Source: Alistipes provencensis (GTDB taxonomy: Bacteria > Bacteroidota > Bacteroidia > Bacteroidales > Rikenellaceae). Taken from it: a stretch of 64,000 nucleotides of DNA. The stretch spans positions 3,460,324-3,524,323 of the forward strand of contig NZ_LT559262.1 of the NCBI RefSeq assembly GCF_900083545.1, given 5' to 3'. Made by a program: the position numbers and the translations under genes. Below, piece by piece: positions 34,681-45,797 of the stretch (its first letter is position 1; the number at the start of each line of letters is the position of its first letter). Below the pieces are notes generated by a model, which saw only the letters and a list, made by a program, of their open reading frames with translations, searched no databases and was not told the origin of the DNA.

Positions 34681-35235
34681 TCAGAAGCGGTACCGCGCTC
34701 CGACCAGCAGGCTGCCCGAGGTTCCGATACCCGCTTCGGCATAAGCCGCGATACGTCCGCCGACCTCGACGCCGACGGGCGACACCTGAAAGGCGAAAAG
34801 CGTGGATTTGTCGCTCTGTCCCCCGATCTTGGCCTTGGAGAACGAAGCGCCCGCACCCACCCGCGTATAGAACGACACGATCTTCAGATTCAGCCAGTTC
34901 CACTTTACATTGGGCATCAGCGTCCAGTAGCGGTTTTTGATCTCCGAACCGGTCTTTTTGACCTCCTGCTCGTTCGAGGAGTAGGCGACCTGTGCGCCTA
35001 TGCGCAGACTGCCGATCACCCGGAAGCTGTAGCCCACGGTGACGGTACCCCACCCCGTAAGGTCGGTGCCGGAGCCTGCGATGACCCCGGTCAGGATGTT
35101 GCTGTACGAATCGATCCAGTCCGTCACGGGCGCCATGCCGTAGGAGACGGAGACCTCACTGCGACGCGATCCCTGAGCAGCGGCGGGGACGGCCATCGCC
35201 AAAACGAGCGCAACCATCAGCAATTTTTTAATCAT
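34681..35235 (-). CDS. Small outer-membrane beta-barrel protein
   Basis: A 184-residue exported protein: signal MIKKLLMVALVLAMAVPAAAQ, then alternating hydrophobic/polar strands (VTVGYSFRVIGSLRIGAQVAY, FYTRVGAGASFS, GVEVGGRIAAYAEAGIG) ending in the aromatic ARYRF typical of outer-membrane barrels. Eight strands are plausible. No specific function is visible. Monocistronic between two terminators. Confidence 0.75.
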   Translation of the reverse strand: MIKKLLMVALVLAMAVPAAAQGSRRSEVSVSYGMAPVTDWIDSYSNILTGVIAGSGTDLTGWGTVTVGYSFRVIGSLRIGAQVAYSSNEQEVKKTGSEIKNRYWTLMPNVKWNWLNLKIVSFYTRVGAGASFSKAKIGGQSDKSTLFAFQVSPVGVEVGGRIAAYAEAGIGTSGSLLVGARYRF

Positions 35236-35286
35236 AACTTTCTGTTTTAGGGGTTTACCGCCGTAAATATAGCAAAAACCGCGCTA

Positions 35287-35323
35287 CAAAAAAACGGGAG
35301 GACTTTTTTCGAAAGTCCTCCCG
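35287..35323 (-). terminator. Terminator of the acyl-CoA dehydrogenase/ETF operon
   Basis: CGGGAGGACTTT and AAAGTCCTCCCG pair around a short loop and are followed on the minus strand by TTTTTTTG. Confidence 0.85.
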
Positions 35324-35346
35324 GTAGACGGATTCGCATCCGCGGT

Positions 35347-37080
35347 TTAGTTCTCCTGCTCGACGGCTTTGAACAGTGCGACGTCCTCCGTCGTGGAGTT
35401 CATCACATAGGTATAGGCCTCCGCGATTTTCGACTCGGCCATTTTGCAGAAGATGCGTGCCGAAGCAGCATACTCCTCCGCCTGACCGGCCTGACCGGCC
35501 TGACGGGCCAGCAGGTAGGTGATGATGATGTATCCGGCGGTCTCCACCAGTCGGCGGGCATGGAAATCCTTGAACCCGCAGACCTCCTTGTCCCCGGCCT
35601 CGACGCGGGCCTGCATCTCCGAGAACTTCACGGTCAGCTCCCTGAGCTTCGTGACCACGGGGCACATCGCCTCCGAATAGCTCTCGGCGGCATAGCGCTC
35701 GATCTGCTCCATGAACGTGCCTTTCGTCACGGCGTTGATAGCCGCCACGACCTGCAACTGCGAGGTTCCCTCGTAGATGTTCATGATGCGGGCGTCGCGG
35801 TAGAGCCGCTCGCAGGGATAGTCTTTCATGAAGCCCGAGCCGCCGTGGATCTGGACGGCGTCGTAGGCCAACTGGTTGGCATACTCCGACGAGAAGAGTT
35901 TCACCAGCGGGGTGAAGCCGTCGGCAAGGCGGTTGTAGAACTTCATCTCCTGACGCTCCTCTCCCTCGAGCGAACGCTCCTGAGCGATATGGCCGTACTG
36001 CTTGTAGACCTCGACGAAACGCGCGGTTTCATAGAGCAGCGCGCGCACGCCCTGCACCTTAGCCTTCATGTTCGAAAGCATCTCCGAAACGGCCGCGAAC
36101 TGGATGATCGGCTTGCCGAACTGGGCACGCTCGTGGGCGTATTTCAGCGCCTCGCGGTAAGCGGCCTCGCAGGTACCCACCGACTGTGCGCCGATACCCA
36201 GACGGGCGGCGTTCATCAGCGACATCACATATTTGATAAGTCCCATCTTCCGGTCGCCGACCAGTTGCGCCGGGGCGTTCGTGAAGACCAGCTCGCACGT
36301 CGGCGAACCCTTGATACCGAGTTTGTTCTCGATGCGGCGCACCTTCACGCCGCCGTCGCGCTTGTCATAGACCAGCATCGAGAGGCCGCGGGCGTCGGTC
36401 GTACCCTCTTCGGTACGCGCCAGCACGAGCGAAACCTCGCCGTCGCCGTTGGTGATGAAGCGTTTCACGCCGTTCAGCAGCCATGTCTGCTTCTCCTCCG
36501 ACCATGTAGCCTTCAGCATCACGGCACCGAGGTCCGAACCGGCATCGGGCTCCGTAAGGTCCATGGCGCACGTCGCGCCCGCCGAAACCCACGGCAGGTA
36601 TTTCTGCTTGATCTCCTCCGAAGCGAACTCATTGAGCGTCTCGGCGCAGTCCTGCAATCCCCAGATGTTCTCGAAGCTGGCGTCGGCGCGTGCGACCATC
36701 TCGTTGGCCATCACGAAGCAGATCAGCGGGAAGTTCAGTCCGTCGTACTTGCGGGGCAGCGTCATGCCGCTCAAACCCGCATCGACGACGGCCTTCATGT
36801 TGACGACCGTGCCCGAAGCGTACTCCACATGGTCGTTGACCACGCGCGGACCCTCGTGGTCCACGCCTTCGGCGTTGGGGGCGATCACCTCGCCGCAGAC
36901 CTCGCCGGCGATCTCCAGCACGCGGCGGTAGTTGTCCATCGCGTCTTCGAAATCCTGCGGCGCATAGTCGTAGAGGTCTTTCTCCGCGAAACCGCGCTCT
37001 TTCAGTTCCACGATCTTGCGCATCAGCGGATGCTGGAGCTGGAACTGCAAATCCTTATTATCTGAAAAGAAATTAGCCAT
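35347..37080 (-). CDS. Acyl-CoA dehydrogenase with C-terminal extension
   Basis: A 577-residue flavoprotein oxidising acyl-CoA to enoyl-CoA and passing electrons to ETF. It shows CAMDLTEPDAGSDLG, FITNGDGEVSLVLARTE, VQIHGGSGFMKDYPCERLYRDARIMNIYEGTSQLQ. The core ends near 430; the remaining ~145 residues match the extra helical domain of the long acyl-CoA dehydrogenases. Its start overlaps the EtfA stop by one base, so the three proteins are made together. Substrate chain length cannot be told. Confidence 0.93.
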   Translation of the reverse strand: MANFFSDNKDLQFQLQHPLMRKIVELKERGFAEKDLYDYAPQDFEDAMDNYRRVLEIAGEVCGEVIAPNAEGVDHEGPRVVNDHVEYASGTVVNMKAVVDAGLSGMTLPRKYDGLNFPLICFVMANEMVARADASFENIWGLQDCAETLNEFASEEIKQKYLPWVSAGATCAMDLTEPDAGSDLGAVMLKATWSEEKQTWLLNGVKRFITNGDGEVSLVLARTEEGTTDARGLSMLVYDKRDGGVKVRRIENKLGIKGSPTCELVFTNAPAQLVGDRKMGLIKYVMSLMNAARLGIGAQSVGTCEAAYREALKYAHERAQFGKPIIQFAAVSEMLSNMKAKVQGVRALLYETARFVEVYKQYGHIAQERSLEGEERQEMKFYNRLADGFTPLVKLFSSEYANQLAYDAVQIHGGSGFMKDYPCERLYRDARIMNIYEGTSQLQVVAAINAVTKGTFMEQIERYAAESYSEAMCPVVTKLRELTVKFSEMQARVEAGDKEVCGFKDFHARRLVETAGYIIITYLLARQAGQAGQAEEYAASARIFCKMAESKIAEAYTYVMNSTTEDVALFKAVEQEN

Positions 37081-38099
37081 TACTTGGAGTTTTGTTTGTA
37101 GTACTTAATCATCTTGGGGATAATCTCGTTGACGTCGCCCGTGATGGCGTAGTCGGCGATCTTGTTGATCGGGGCTTCGGGGTCCGAGTTGATCGAGATC
37201 ACCATCGACGACTGGTCCATGCCGGCCGTATGCTGAATCTGGCCCGAAATGCCGCAGGCGATGTAGAGTTTCGGACGCACCGTGACACCCGTCTGGCCCA
37301 CCTGACGCGCATGCTCCGTGAAGCCCGCGTCGACGGCGGCGCGGCTGGCGCCCACTTCGCCGCCCAGCACGTCGGCCAGTTCATGCACCAGCTTGAAGTT
37401 CTCCTTCGAGCCCATGCCGTAGCCGCCGGCAACGATAATGCCGGCACCCTTGATGTCGATCTTGCGCTCCTCGATCTGGCGGTCGATGATCTTCACCACG
37501 AGGTCCGTATCCTTGACGAATTTCTTCCAGTCGATCGGCTTCACCTCACCGGCGCCCGGTTGGGCGGCGTACTCCTTGCGCATCACGCCCTCGCGGACGG
37601 TCGCCATCTGGGGACGGTGGTCGGGGTTGACAATCGTGGCGATGATGTTGCCGCCGAACGCGGGACGGATCTGGTAAAGAAGATCCTTGTACTCCCTGCC
37701 CGTCTTGGGGTCCTTGTGGTCGCCGATCTCCAACTGCGTACAGTCGGCCGTGAGGCCGCTGTGCAGCGCCGACGATACGCGGGGTGCGAAGTCGCGGCCC
37801 ACGGGCGTAGCGCCGAAGAGCGCGATCTGGGGTTTCTCCTGCTCGATCAGCCCGCACAGCACGGCCGTGTGGGGCAGCGTGCGGAACGGGGAAAATAACT
37901 GGTCATCGGCAACCCAGACCGTATCAGTTCCGTATTTGGCCAGCTCGACGGCGATGTCCGCGAGTTTGTGGCCCAGCACGACGGCCTCGAGTTTCACCCC
38001 GAGGCGGGTAGCCAGTTCCCGGCCTTTGGTCAGCAGTTCGAGACTCACATCGGCGACCTTGCCGCCCTCCGTCTCGATATATACGAATATATTGTTCAT
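37080..38099 (-). CDS. etfA: Electron transfer flavoprotein alpha subunit
   Basis: A 339-residue EtfA. The C-terminal FAD domain is diagnostic: GASRAAVDAGF, GQTGVTVRPKLYIACGISG, QHTAGMDQSSMVISINSDPEAPI and ADYAITGDV. With EtfB it carries electrons from the acyl-CoA dehydrogenase encoded next. Gene order etfB-etfA-acd on the minus strand. Confidence 0.95.
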   Translation of the reverse strand: MNNIFVYIETEGGKVADVSLELLTKGRELATRLGVKLEAVVLGHKLADIAVELAKYGTDTVWVADDQLFSPFRTLPHTAVLCGLIEQEKPQIALFGATPVGRDFAPRVSSALHSGLTADCTQLEIGDHKDPKTGREYKDLLYQIRPAFGGNIIATIVNPDHRPQMATVREGVMRKEYAAQPGAGEVKPIDWKKFVKDTDLVVKIIDRQIEERKIDIKGAGIIVAGGYGMGSKENFKLVHELADVLGGEVGASRAAVDAGFTEHARQVGQTGVTVRPKLYIACGISGQIQHTAGMDQSSMVISINSDPEAPINKIADYAITGDVNEIIPKMIKYYKQNSK

Positions 38100-38111
38100 C
38101 TCCGAAGCGTA

Positions 38112-38993
38112 TTAACCGAGCGTGTGGCTCGCAATAAGTTCAACCATCAGTGAATTGATATCCTCGTCGGCGGCCGTGAAGCGCTTGGCTTCCTTGGCTG
38201 CGAAAACCACGTTCTCGATCTTCTTGACCTTCGTGGGCGAACCCGTAAGGCCGAGCTGTTCGGGATCGGGATCGACGTCGGCGGCGGCCCACTCCACGAT
38301 CTGCAGGTACTCCTTCGCCGCGGCGCGCTGTGCGGCGGGCGATTCGGGAGCCGCAGCGATCTCCGAACCGGCCAAGGCGCCCTTGTACTTCATCACGCGC
38401 TTGGCGTTGCGCGGACGGCACTCGGCGGCCGAGGCGTTGACCGTCACGACGGCCGGGATCGGGCACTCGACGACCTCGGTGCCATGCTCCAGACGGCGTT
38501 TCACGACCAGCGCGTCCGCCTTGACCTCGACGATCTCCTCGGCATAGGTCACCTGCGGGAGGCCGAGTTTCTCGGCGACCTGCGGACCCACCTGCGCGGT
38601 GTCGCCGTCGATGGCCTGACGGCCTGCGAAGATCACGTCGGGGGCGATCTTCCTCATGGCGCACGAAAGGGCGTAGGAGGTGGCCAGCGTATCCGAGCCG
38701 GCGAACTCGCGGCCCGAGAGCAGGTAACCGCCGTCAGCGCCGCGGAACATCGCGTCGCGGATGATGTCGGCGGCACGCTGCGGACCCATCGTAAGGATAT
38801 GGACCGTGGAGCCCTCGACGCGGTCTTTCAGCCGCAGGGCAGCCTCCAGTGCATTGAGGTCCTCGGGATTGAAGATGGCCGGAAGCGCCGCGCGGTTGAC
38901 CGTCCCTTCGGGAGTCATCGCGTCCTTGCCCACATTGCGGGTATCGGGTACCTGCTTGGCCAAAACAATGATTTTGAGGTTTTTTAGTTGCAT
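38112..38993 (-). CDS. etfB: Electron transfer flavoprotein beta subunit
   Basis: A 293-residue EtfB starting MQLKNLKIIVLAKQVPDTRN; the N-terminal extension in the same frame is intergenic repeat and is left out. It shows NPEDLNALEAALRLKD, FAGRQAIDGDTAQVGPQVAEKLGLPQVTYA and the nucleotide-binding end. With a caffeyl-CoA or butyryl-CoA-type dehydrogenase such ETFs can support electron bifurcation, but nothing here decides this. First gene of the operon. Confidence 0.95.
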   Translation of the reverse strand: MQLKNLKIIVLAKQVPDTRNVGKDAMTPEGTVNRAALPAIFNPEDLNALEAALRLKDRVEGSTVHILTMGPQRAADIIRDAMFRGADGGYLLSGREFAGSDTLATSYALSCAMRKIAPDVIFAGRQAIDGDTAQVGPQVAEKLGLPQVTYAEEIVEVKADALVVKRRLEHGTEVVECPIPAVVTVNASAAECRPRNAKRVMKYKGALAGSEIAAAPESPAAQRAAAKEYLQIVEWAAADVDPDPEQLGLTGSPTKVKKIENVVFAAKEAKRFTAADEDINSLMVELIASHTLG

Positions 38994-39040
38994 ATAAGTA
39001 TGTATATTACAATGTTGTCTGTCTTTTTTCCGTCGGGCGC

Positions 39041-39120
39041 CGTTATCGCGGCGTTCCGCCGCGTTTATAAATCTACCCCACTCCAAACCCCCGTGGGAGG
39101 GGGCTTGTCGCGGCGCAACC
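39041..39120. repeat. Dispersed intergenic repeat, copy 2
   Basis: CGCGGCGTTCCGCCGCG hairpin, TTTATAAATC, ACCCCACTCCAAACCCC core, a CCCGTGGGAGGGGG block and a final CGCGGCGC. Same element as 1067-1150, here in the 206-base gap between etfB and purA. Confidence 0.7.
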
Positions 39121-39199
39121 GGATTGTCAGCCGGAATACGGACGGAAATTACGCAAAAACGCATCCCGAACCCGCCACGGGCAGGAGGGATGCGAATAT

Positions 39200-40465
39200 C
39201 TACCTAACTATGGTTTCGCCGCGGTCGGGTCCCACCGAAATGATCTTCACGGGGACACCCGTCTGGTGTTCGATGAACTCCACATAGCGTTTGAACGCCT
39301 CGGGGAACTCCTCGTAGCTGCCGTACTTGCGCAGGTCGCATTTCCAGCCCTCGAACTCGGTGTAGACCGGTTTGAGGTCGCCGTCGATCTCGTAGGGGAA
39401 TTCCGAGGTGGTGCGGCCGCCGATCTCGTAGGCCGTGGCCACCTTGATCGTGTCGAAATCGTTCATCACATCGGACTTCATCATGATGAGCTGCGTCACG
39501 CCGTTAATCATGATCGAGTATTTCAGGGCCACCATGTCCAGCCATCCGCAGCGGCGGCGGCGGCCCGTGACGGCGCCGAACTCGTGGCCGATGTCGCACA
39601 GCCGTTCGCCCGTCTCGTCGAACAGTTCCGTGGGGAACGGTCCGCTGCCCACGCGCGTACAATAGGCCTTGAAGATGCCGTATACCTCGCCGATGCGGTT
39701 CGGGGCGATGCCCAGCCCGGTGCAGACGCCCGCACAGACCGTATTCGAGGAGGTGACGAACGGATAGGAACCGAAATCCACGTCCAGAAGCGTTCCCTGA
39801 GCGCCTTCGGCCAGAATCGACTTGTCCTGCGCGAGGCAGTCGTTGACGAAATATTCGCTGTCGATGATGTGGAAGCGGCGGAGGTATTTCACAGCCTCGA
39901 ACCACTGCTCCTCCAGCTCGGTGATGTCATATTGATAGTCGAGACTTTTGAGTATCTTCTCGTGACGCGCCTTGGCAGCGGCATAGATCCGCTCGAAATC
40001 GGGGCTCAACAGGTCGCCGACACGCATGCCGTTGCGGCTCACCTTGTCCGTATAGGTCGGGCCGATGCCCTTGCCCGTGGTGCCGATCTTGGCACTGCCC
40101 TTGGCGGCCTCGTAAGCCGCGTCGAGGATGCGGTGCGTGGGCAGGATCAGGTGGGCTTTCTTCGAAATGCAGAGCTGGCGGGTCAGGTCGTGGCCGCTGG
40201 CGGCCAGCGCTTCGGCCTCGTCACGGAAAAGAATGGCATCAATCACCACCCCGTTGCCGATGATATTGGTCTTGCCACCTTGGAAAATGCCCGAAGGTAT
40301 CGAGCGGAGCACGTATTTCTCGCCGTTGAATTCCAGCGTGTGACCGGCATTGGGACCTCCCTGAAAACGGGCTACCACCTCATAGCGGGGCGTCAGCACG
40401 TCCACAACCTTCCCTTTGCCCTCGTCACCCCACTGCAGGCCGAGGATCACGTCAACTTTTTTCAT
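39200..40465 (-). CDS. purA: Adenylosuccinate synthetase
   Basis: A 421-residue enzyme making adenylosuccinate from IMP, aspartate and GTP. The GTP-site glycine loop QWGDEGKGKVVD is at the N-terminus, followed by GGPNAGHTLEF, GTTGKGIGPTYTDK, GAQGTLLDVDFGSYPFVTSSN and RRRCGWLDMVAL. It stands alone with a TACCTTTG promoter box 46 bases upstream. Confidence 0.98.
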   Translation of the reverse strand: MKKVDVILGLQWGDEGKGKVVDVLTPRYEVVARFQGGPNAGHTLEFNGEKYVLRSIPSGIFQGGKTNIIGNGVVIDAILFRDEAEALAASGHDLTRQLCISKKAHLILPTHRILDAAYEAAKGSAKIGTTGKGIGPTYTDKVSRNGMRVGDLLSPDFERIYAAAKARHEKILKSLDYQYDITELEEQWFEAVKYLRRFHIIDSEYFVNDCLAQDKSILAEGAQGTLLDVDFGSYPFVTSSNTVCAGVCTGLGIAPNRIGEVYGIFKAYCTRVGSGPFPTELFDETGERLCDIGHEFGAVTGRRRRCGWLDMVALKYSIMINGVTQLIMMKSDVMNDFDTIKVATAYEIGGRTTSEFPYEIDGDLKPVYTEFEGWKCDLRKYGSYEEFPEAFKRYVEFIEHQTGVPVKIISVGPDRGETIVR

Positions 40466-40510
40466 TGTATCCGGTATCTATTTATACTTGCAAAAGACAT
40501 TTTTTGCATC

Positions 40511-40518
40511 CAAAGGTA
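40511..40518 (-). promoter_or_regulatory. Promoter box of purA
   Basis: TACCTTTG on the minus strand; a TTGGG lies about 20 bases upstream of it. Confidence 0.6.
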
Positions 40519-40617
40519 CAAATTATTATCCGAAAAGCCCAAGACGTGCAGCGGACTTTTCAACAAATTATAAAGAAATCAGGCAGAAAGGAGGAAAGAA
40601 AGCGAAACTCCAGCCGA

Positions 40618-40820
40618 GCGCAGAACCGGCTGGAGAGTGCTATAACAGACTATCCGCCTCCTAAATCCCGCCTCTTAGGCGGGCGCAGAAGCGGACGAAG
40701 AGCGGCAGAACAATGCTTTCATCCCTTAAAACCGGCGCCTTACGCCGGGCGGGCGCAGAACCGGATGGGAGATGCTATGACAGACCGCCCGCCCCCTAAA
40801 ACCCACCTCTTAGGTGGGTG
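40618..40820 (-). repeat. Three tandem copies of the family B stop-codon repeat
   Basis: GCGCAGAA starts recur at 40618, 40683 and 40753, each unit ending in a CCTAAGAGG-type or GCGTAAGGCGC hairpin. Units 1 and 3 share the AGTCTGTTATAGC / GGTCTGTCATAGC block and CCGGTTCTGCGC; unit 2 is the most diverged. The array fills most of the 330-base gap between purA and the LRR lipoprotein gene and runs into the latter, where it encodes the final residues (THLRGGF). No other gene was seen in the gap. Confidence 0.8.
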
Positions 40821-41416
40821 AGTTCGGTCTGTCCGTCGAAGGAGATACTCTGCGAGGAGCGGCAGTAAACCGTCGTCAGGCCGGGATTGCTGCGCACGTC
40901 GGCCTGCAGGTTGGCGTCGCACGAAGCCACGTCGAGCGTCGTGAGGGCGTTCCCCCGGCAGTCGAGCATCAGCAGCGAGGCCGTCGAATGCAGGTCGAGG
41001 CGCGGCAGGTCGTTGCCGCTGCAATCCATCCGCACCAGCCCCCGCACCCCGTCGAGGTCGAGCGAGGTGAGTGCATTATCCGAACAGTCGAGTTTTTCAA
41101 GATAGGTGCAGGCCGTGAGGTCCAACTGCGTGAGCTCGTTGCCCGAGCAGTCGAGCTCCCGCAGGTTGAAGAACTCCCGGATGTCGGTCAGCGACGCGAT
41201 GCCCCGCTCCGGGCACGACATGCGCCGGACACGCTGCGCCTCGTAGCGCGAGATGCGCCCGTCGCCGCTCGTGTCGAACTTTTCGAGGCAGTAGGTCTCG
41301 AACGCCTTGTCGTAAAATTTGAGGTAGACATGCTTGTTATCCTCGTCGCGGTCGTCCTCCGCAAGGCCGCAGGCCGTGCAGAACAGAAACAGCAGAACGG
41401 GGAGGGCGCGCACCAT
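40796..41416 (-). CDS. LRR lipoprotein with an EF-hand-like motif
   Basis: A 206-residue lipoprotein (MVRALPVLLFLFCTAC, Cys16). An EF-hand-like loop FDTSGDGRISRYEA lies near residues 47-60. About five LRR-like units of ~21 residues follow, in the form LxxLDCSGNxLxxLDLxxC, with a cysteine ladder typical of Bacteroidetes LRR surface proteins. Its last residues are encoded by the family B repeat. A surface-binding role is plausible; the ligand is unknown. Confidence 0.75.
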   Translation of the reverse strand: MVRALPVLLFLFCTACGLAEDDRDEDNKHVYLKFYDKAFETYCLEKFDTSGDGRISRYEAQRVRRMSCPERGIASLTDIREFFNLRELDCSGNELTQLDLTACTYLEKLDCSDNALTSLDLDGVRGLVRMDCSGNDLPRLDLHSTASLLMLDCRGNALTTLDVASCDANLQADVRSNPGLTTVYCRSSQSISFDGQTELTHLRGGF

Positions 41417-41424
41417 AGGCAGCG

Positions 41425-41763
41425 TCAGATGCTGACGTCGTCGTCATCGGCACGGTCCGTGTCCGATGCGTCGTCGTCGCCGCCCTGAATGTCGTCGGCA
41501 CCCTTGATATCGTCGTCGTAATAGTCCTTGTCGTCGTCCTCGTGCGAATTGTCGTCGACCTTCACGTCGACCTTCACCATGTAGGCGATTTCGTCCGTGT
41601 CGTAAGGCACGGCGTAGAAGAAGTCGCCGTTGGGTTTGTCGACGCGGATCATGGCGTCGGTGAAGCCCAGCGGGTACTTCGCCTTGACGGCCTCCTGAAG
41701 TTCGGGAGTCAGGTTGTGGAAGCTTGTTACGATATGTTTTTTCGCGATATTCTGCTTTGCCAT
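41425..41763 (-). CDS. Small acidic protein of unknown function
   Basis: A 112-residue protein starting MAKQNIAKKHIVTSFHNL. The N-terminal ~70 residues look like a small mixed alpha/beta domain (LTPELQEAVKAKYPLGFTD, FFYAVPYDTDEIAYMVKVDVKVD). The last ~40 are almost all Asp plus Gly/Ala. I do not recognise the family. It is eight bases upstream of the LRR lipoprotein gene and likely co-transcribed. Confidence 0.65.
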   Translation of the reverse strand: MAKQNIAKKHIVTSFHNLTPELQEAVKAKYPLGFTDAMIRVDKPNGDFFYAVPYDTDEIAYMVKVDVKVDDNSHEDDDKDYYDDDIKGADDIQGGDDDASDTDRADDDDVSI

Positions 41764-41913
41764 AAACGGAGTGCTTGGAAATTTTCTGCAATTATAAGCA
41801 AAATTTGAATATCGCGCCACATCTGCAATTTTTTTTTGCATTTTTTTTGATTTTACACCGTTTTTACCCGTTGTTAAGGACAAAATATGTAACTTTACAC
41901 ACGTCATTTCAGG

Positions 41914-41945
41914 CAAAGTTCCCCTTTTCAAAGGGGGATTCAGGA
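41914..41945. repeat. Intergenic CCCCTTT/AAAGGGG hairpin
   Basis: TTCCCCTTTT and AAAGGGGGA form a hairpin followed by TTCAGGAGGATTG, a pattern common in Bacteroidetes intergenic repeats. It lies in the 310-base gap between the acidic-protein gene and ligA. Confidence 0.5.
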
Positions 41946-41979
41946 GGATTGTCGATATGGAATCGGCGTCATGGACGCC

Positions 41980-44101
<2,122 letters not shown>

Positions 44102-44140
44102 ATATAAACAACAAAACGATATAACGATAACAGGAACATT

Positions 44141-45031
44141 ATGCTACGACACAAACTTTCCGGCGTGGGCGCCGCGATGATCACCCCCTTCACGGCCGAC
44201 GGCCGCGTCGACTACAAGGCGCTGGCCCGCATGATCGACTATGTGATCGAAGGCGGCGTGGACTACATCGTCGCCTTGGGCACCACGGCCGAGACCCCGA
44301 CCCTCTATATGCCCGAGCGGGCCGTGATCGCCATGTTCATCACCAACCACATCGCCGGCCGCGTGCCGCTGGTGATGGGCTGCGGCGGCAACTCCACCTC
44401 GGAGGTGCTGGACCAGTTGCGCGAATTCGACCTGCGCGGCGCCGACGCCATCCTCAGCGTGACGCCCTATTACAACAAGCCGTCGCAAGAGGGGCTGTAC
44501 CAGCATTTCCGCACCGTCTCGGAGCATTCGCCCCTGCCGGTGATCCTCTACAACATCCCGGGCCGCACGGGCGTCAACATGACCGCCGAAACCACGCTGC
44601 GCATTGCCCGCGACTTCAAGAACATCATCGGCGTCAAGGAGGCTTCGGGCGACATCGATCAGATGCAGCGCATCCTCGACAACCGTCCCGAGGGCTTCCT
44701 CGTGCTGTCGGGCGACGACGGCATCACCATTCCCCTGATGCGGCGCGGCGGCGACGGGGTGATCTCGGTGGTGGCCAACGCATTCCCCGAGTGCTTCATG
44801 CGCTGCGTGAACCACGCCAAGGCGGGCGATTTCGACACCGCCGAACGCGAGTACGCCCAACTGGACGAGGTGGTCAAAGCCTTGTTCGAAGAGGGCAATC
44901 CCGTAGGCGTAAAATGCGCCCTGTCGGTGATGGGACGCATCGGCGACACGATGCGCCTGCCGCTCGTCGCCGGGTCGGCGGCGCTGCGCGCGAAGTTCAA
45001 AGAATTGATCGCCAAATACGATTTGCGCTAA
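44141..45031 (+). CDS. dapA: 4-hydroxy-tetrahydrodipicolinate synthase
   Basis: A 296-residue DapA for lysine and diaminopimelate synthesis from pyruvate and aspartate semialdehyde. Schiff-base Lys166 is in GVKEASGD, catalytic Tyr137 in YNIPGRTG; GTTAETPTL is the family TTAE motif. It is 39 bases after ligA, possibly co-transcribed, and 28 bases before the next gene. Confidence 0.95.
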   Translation: MLRHKLSGVGAAMITPFTADGRVDYKALARMIDYVIEGGVDYIVALGTTAETPTLYMPERAVIAMFITNHIAGRVPLVMGCGGNSTSEVLDQLREFDLRGADAILSVTPYYNKPSQEGLYQHFRTVSEHSPLPVILYNIPGRTGVNMTAETTLRIARDFKNIIGVKEASGDIDQMQRILDNRPEGFLVLSGDDGITIPLMRRGGDGVISVVANAFPECFMRCVNHAKAGDFDTAEREYAQLDEVVKALFEEGNPVGVKCALSVMGRIGDTMRLPLVAGSAALRAKFKELIAKYDLR

Positions 45032-45059
45032 ATCCGCGTTCGTACCAGAAACGACCGAT

Positions 45060-45797
45060 ATGAAACGATTGCTGCTTCTGCTGCTCCTGATCCCGGCGCT
45101 GGCCGCCGCCAAAGTCCCCGACGAGGATAACATCATCGACCGGACGATGGACTCGGAGTCGCCCTTTTACTACCCGGCGCTGATGCTGCGTTACAACGCG
45201 GGCGACGCGACGCTGACCGACGAGGATTACCACTACCTCTACTACGGGTACGCCTATCAGGACGACTACAAGCCGCTGGCCACGAATCCCGACCTCGACA
45301 AGATGCTGATGCTGGTTTCGGTCCTCGACCCCGAGAACCCTGATGTGGCGACGCTGGAGTCGATGATCTCGACGGGTACCGACGCCCTGAAGCGCAATCC
45401 GTTCAGTCCCAAAATCCTCAACCTGATGTCGTTCGCCTACGGAGGGCTGGGCGACAAGATGCGTGAGAAAGCCTACTCGGACCGCATGAACGGCGTGATC
45501 CGCGCAATCCTCGACTCGGGCGACGGATTCACGCAGAAAACCCCGCGCCATGTGCTGATGTTCGACCATGCGCTCGACGTGCTGGCCGCCGAAGGGCTCT
45601 CCTACGGCAAGGCGCGCATCATCAGCCGCACGGTGGAGTTCGTACCCCTGACGGTCCCCTACGTCGTCGAGGGGAAGAAACGCAAGGGATTCTATTTCGA
45701 CTTCGGCCGCGTCTACTGGAACAAGCCCGAGGGCTACACCTACAAGCGCGACCGCACATGGCAGTTCAACAACCTCAAACCCCGCACCTATAAATGA
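45060..45797 (+). CDS. DUF4919-type exported protein
   Basis: A 245-residue protein with a signal peptide (MKRLLLLLLLIPALAAA). The body matches the DUF4919 pattern I recall from Bacteroidetes: YYPALMLRYNAGDATLTDEDYHYLYYGYAYQ, MREKAYSDRMNGVIRAILDSGDG and a closing VYWNKPEGYTYKRD. Function unknown. Its stop overlaps the start of the C11 peptidase gene (ATGA). Confidence 0.8.
   Translation: MKRLLLLLLLIPALAAAKVPDEDNIIDRTMDSESPFYYPALMLRYNAGDATLTDEDYHYLYYGYAYQDDYKPLATNPDLDKMLMLVSVLDPENPDVATLESMISTGTDALKRNPFSPKILNLMSFAYGGLGDKMREKAYSDRMNGVIRAILDSGDGFTQKTPRHVLMFDHALDVLAAEGLSYGKARIISRTVEFVPLTVPYVVEGKKRKGFYFDFGRVYWNKPEGYTYKRDRTWQFNNLKPRTYK

Noticed and set aside
40618..40820. CRISPR-like array
   Set aside because: There are only three imperfect units of 65-70 bases, with no constant repeat and unique-spacer pattern and no cas genes; the units belong to a dispersed hairpin family.
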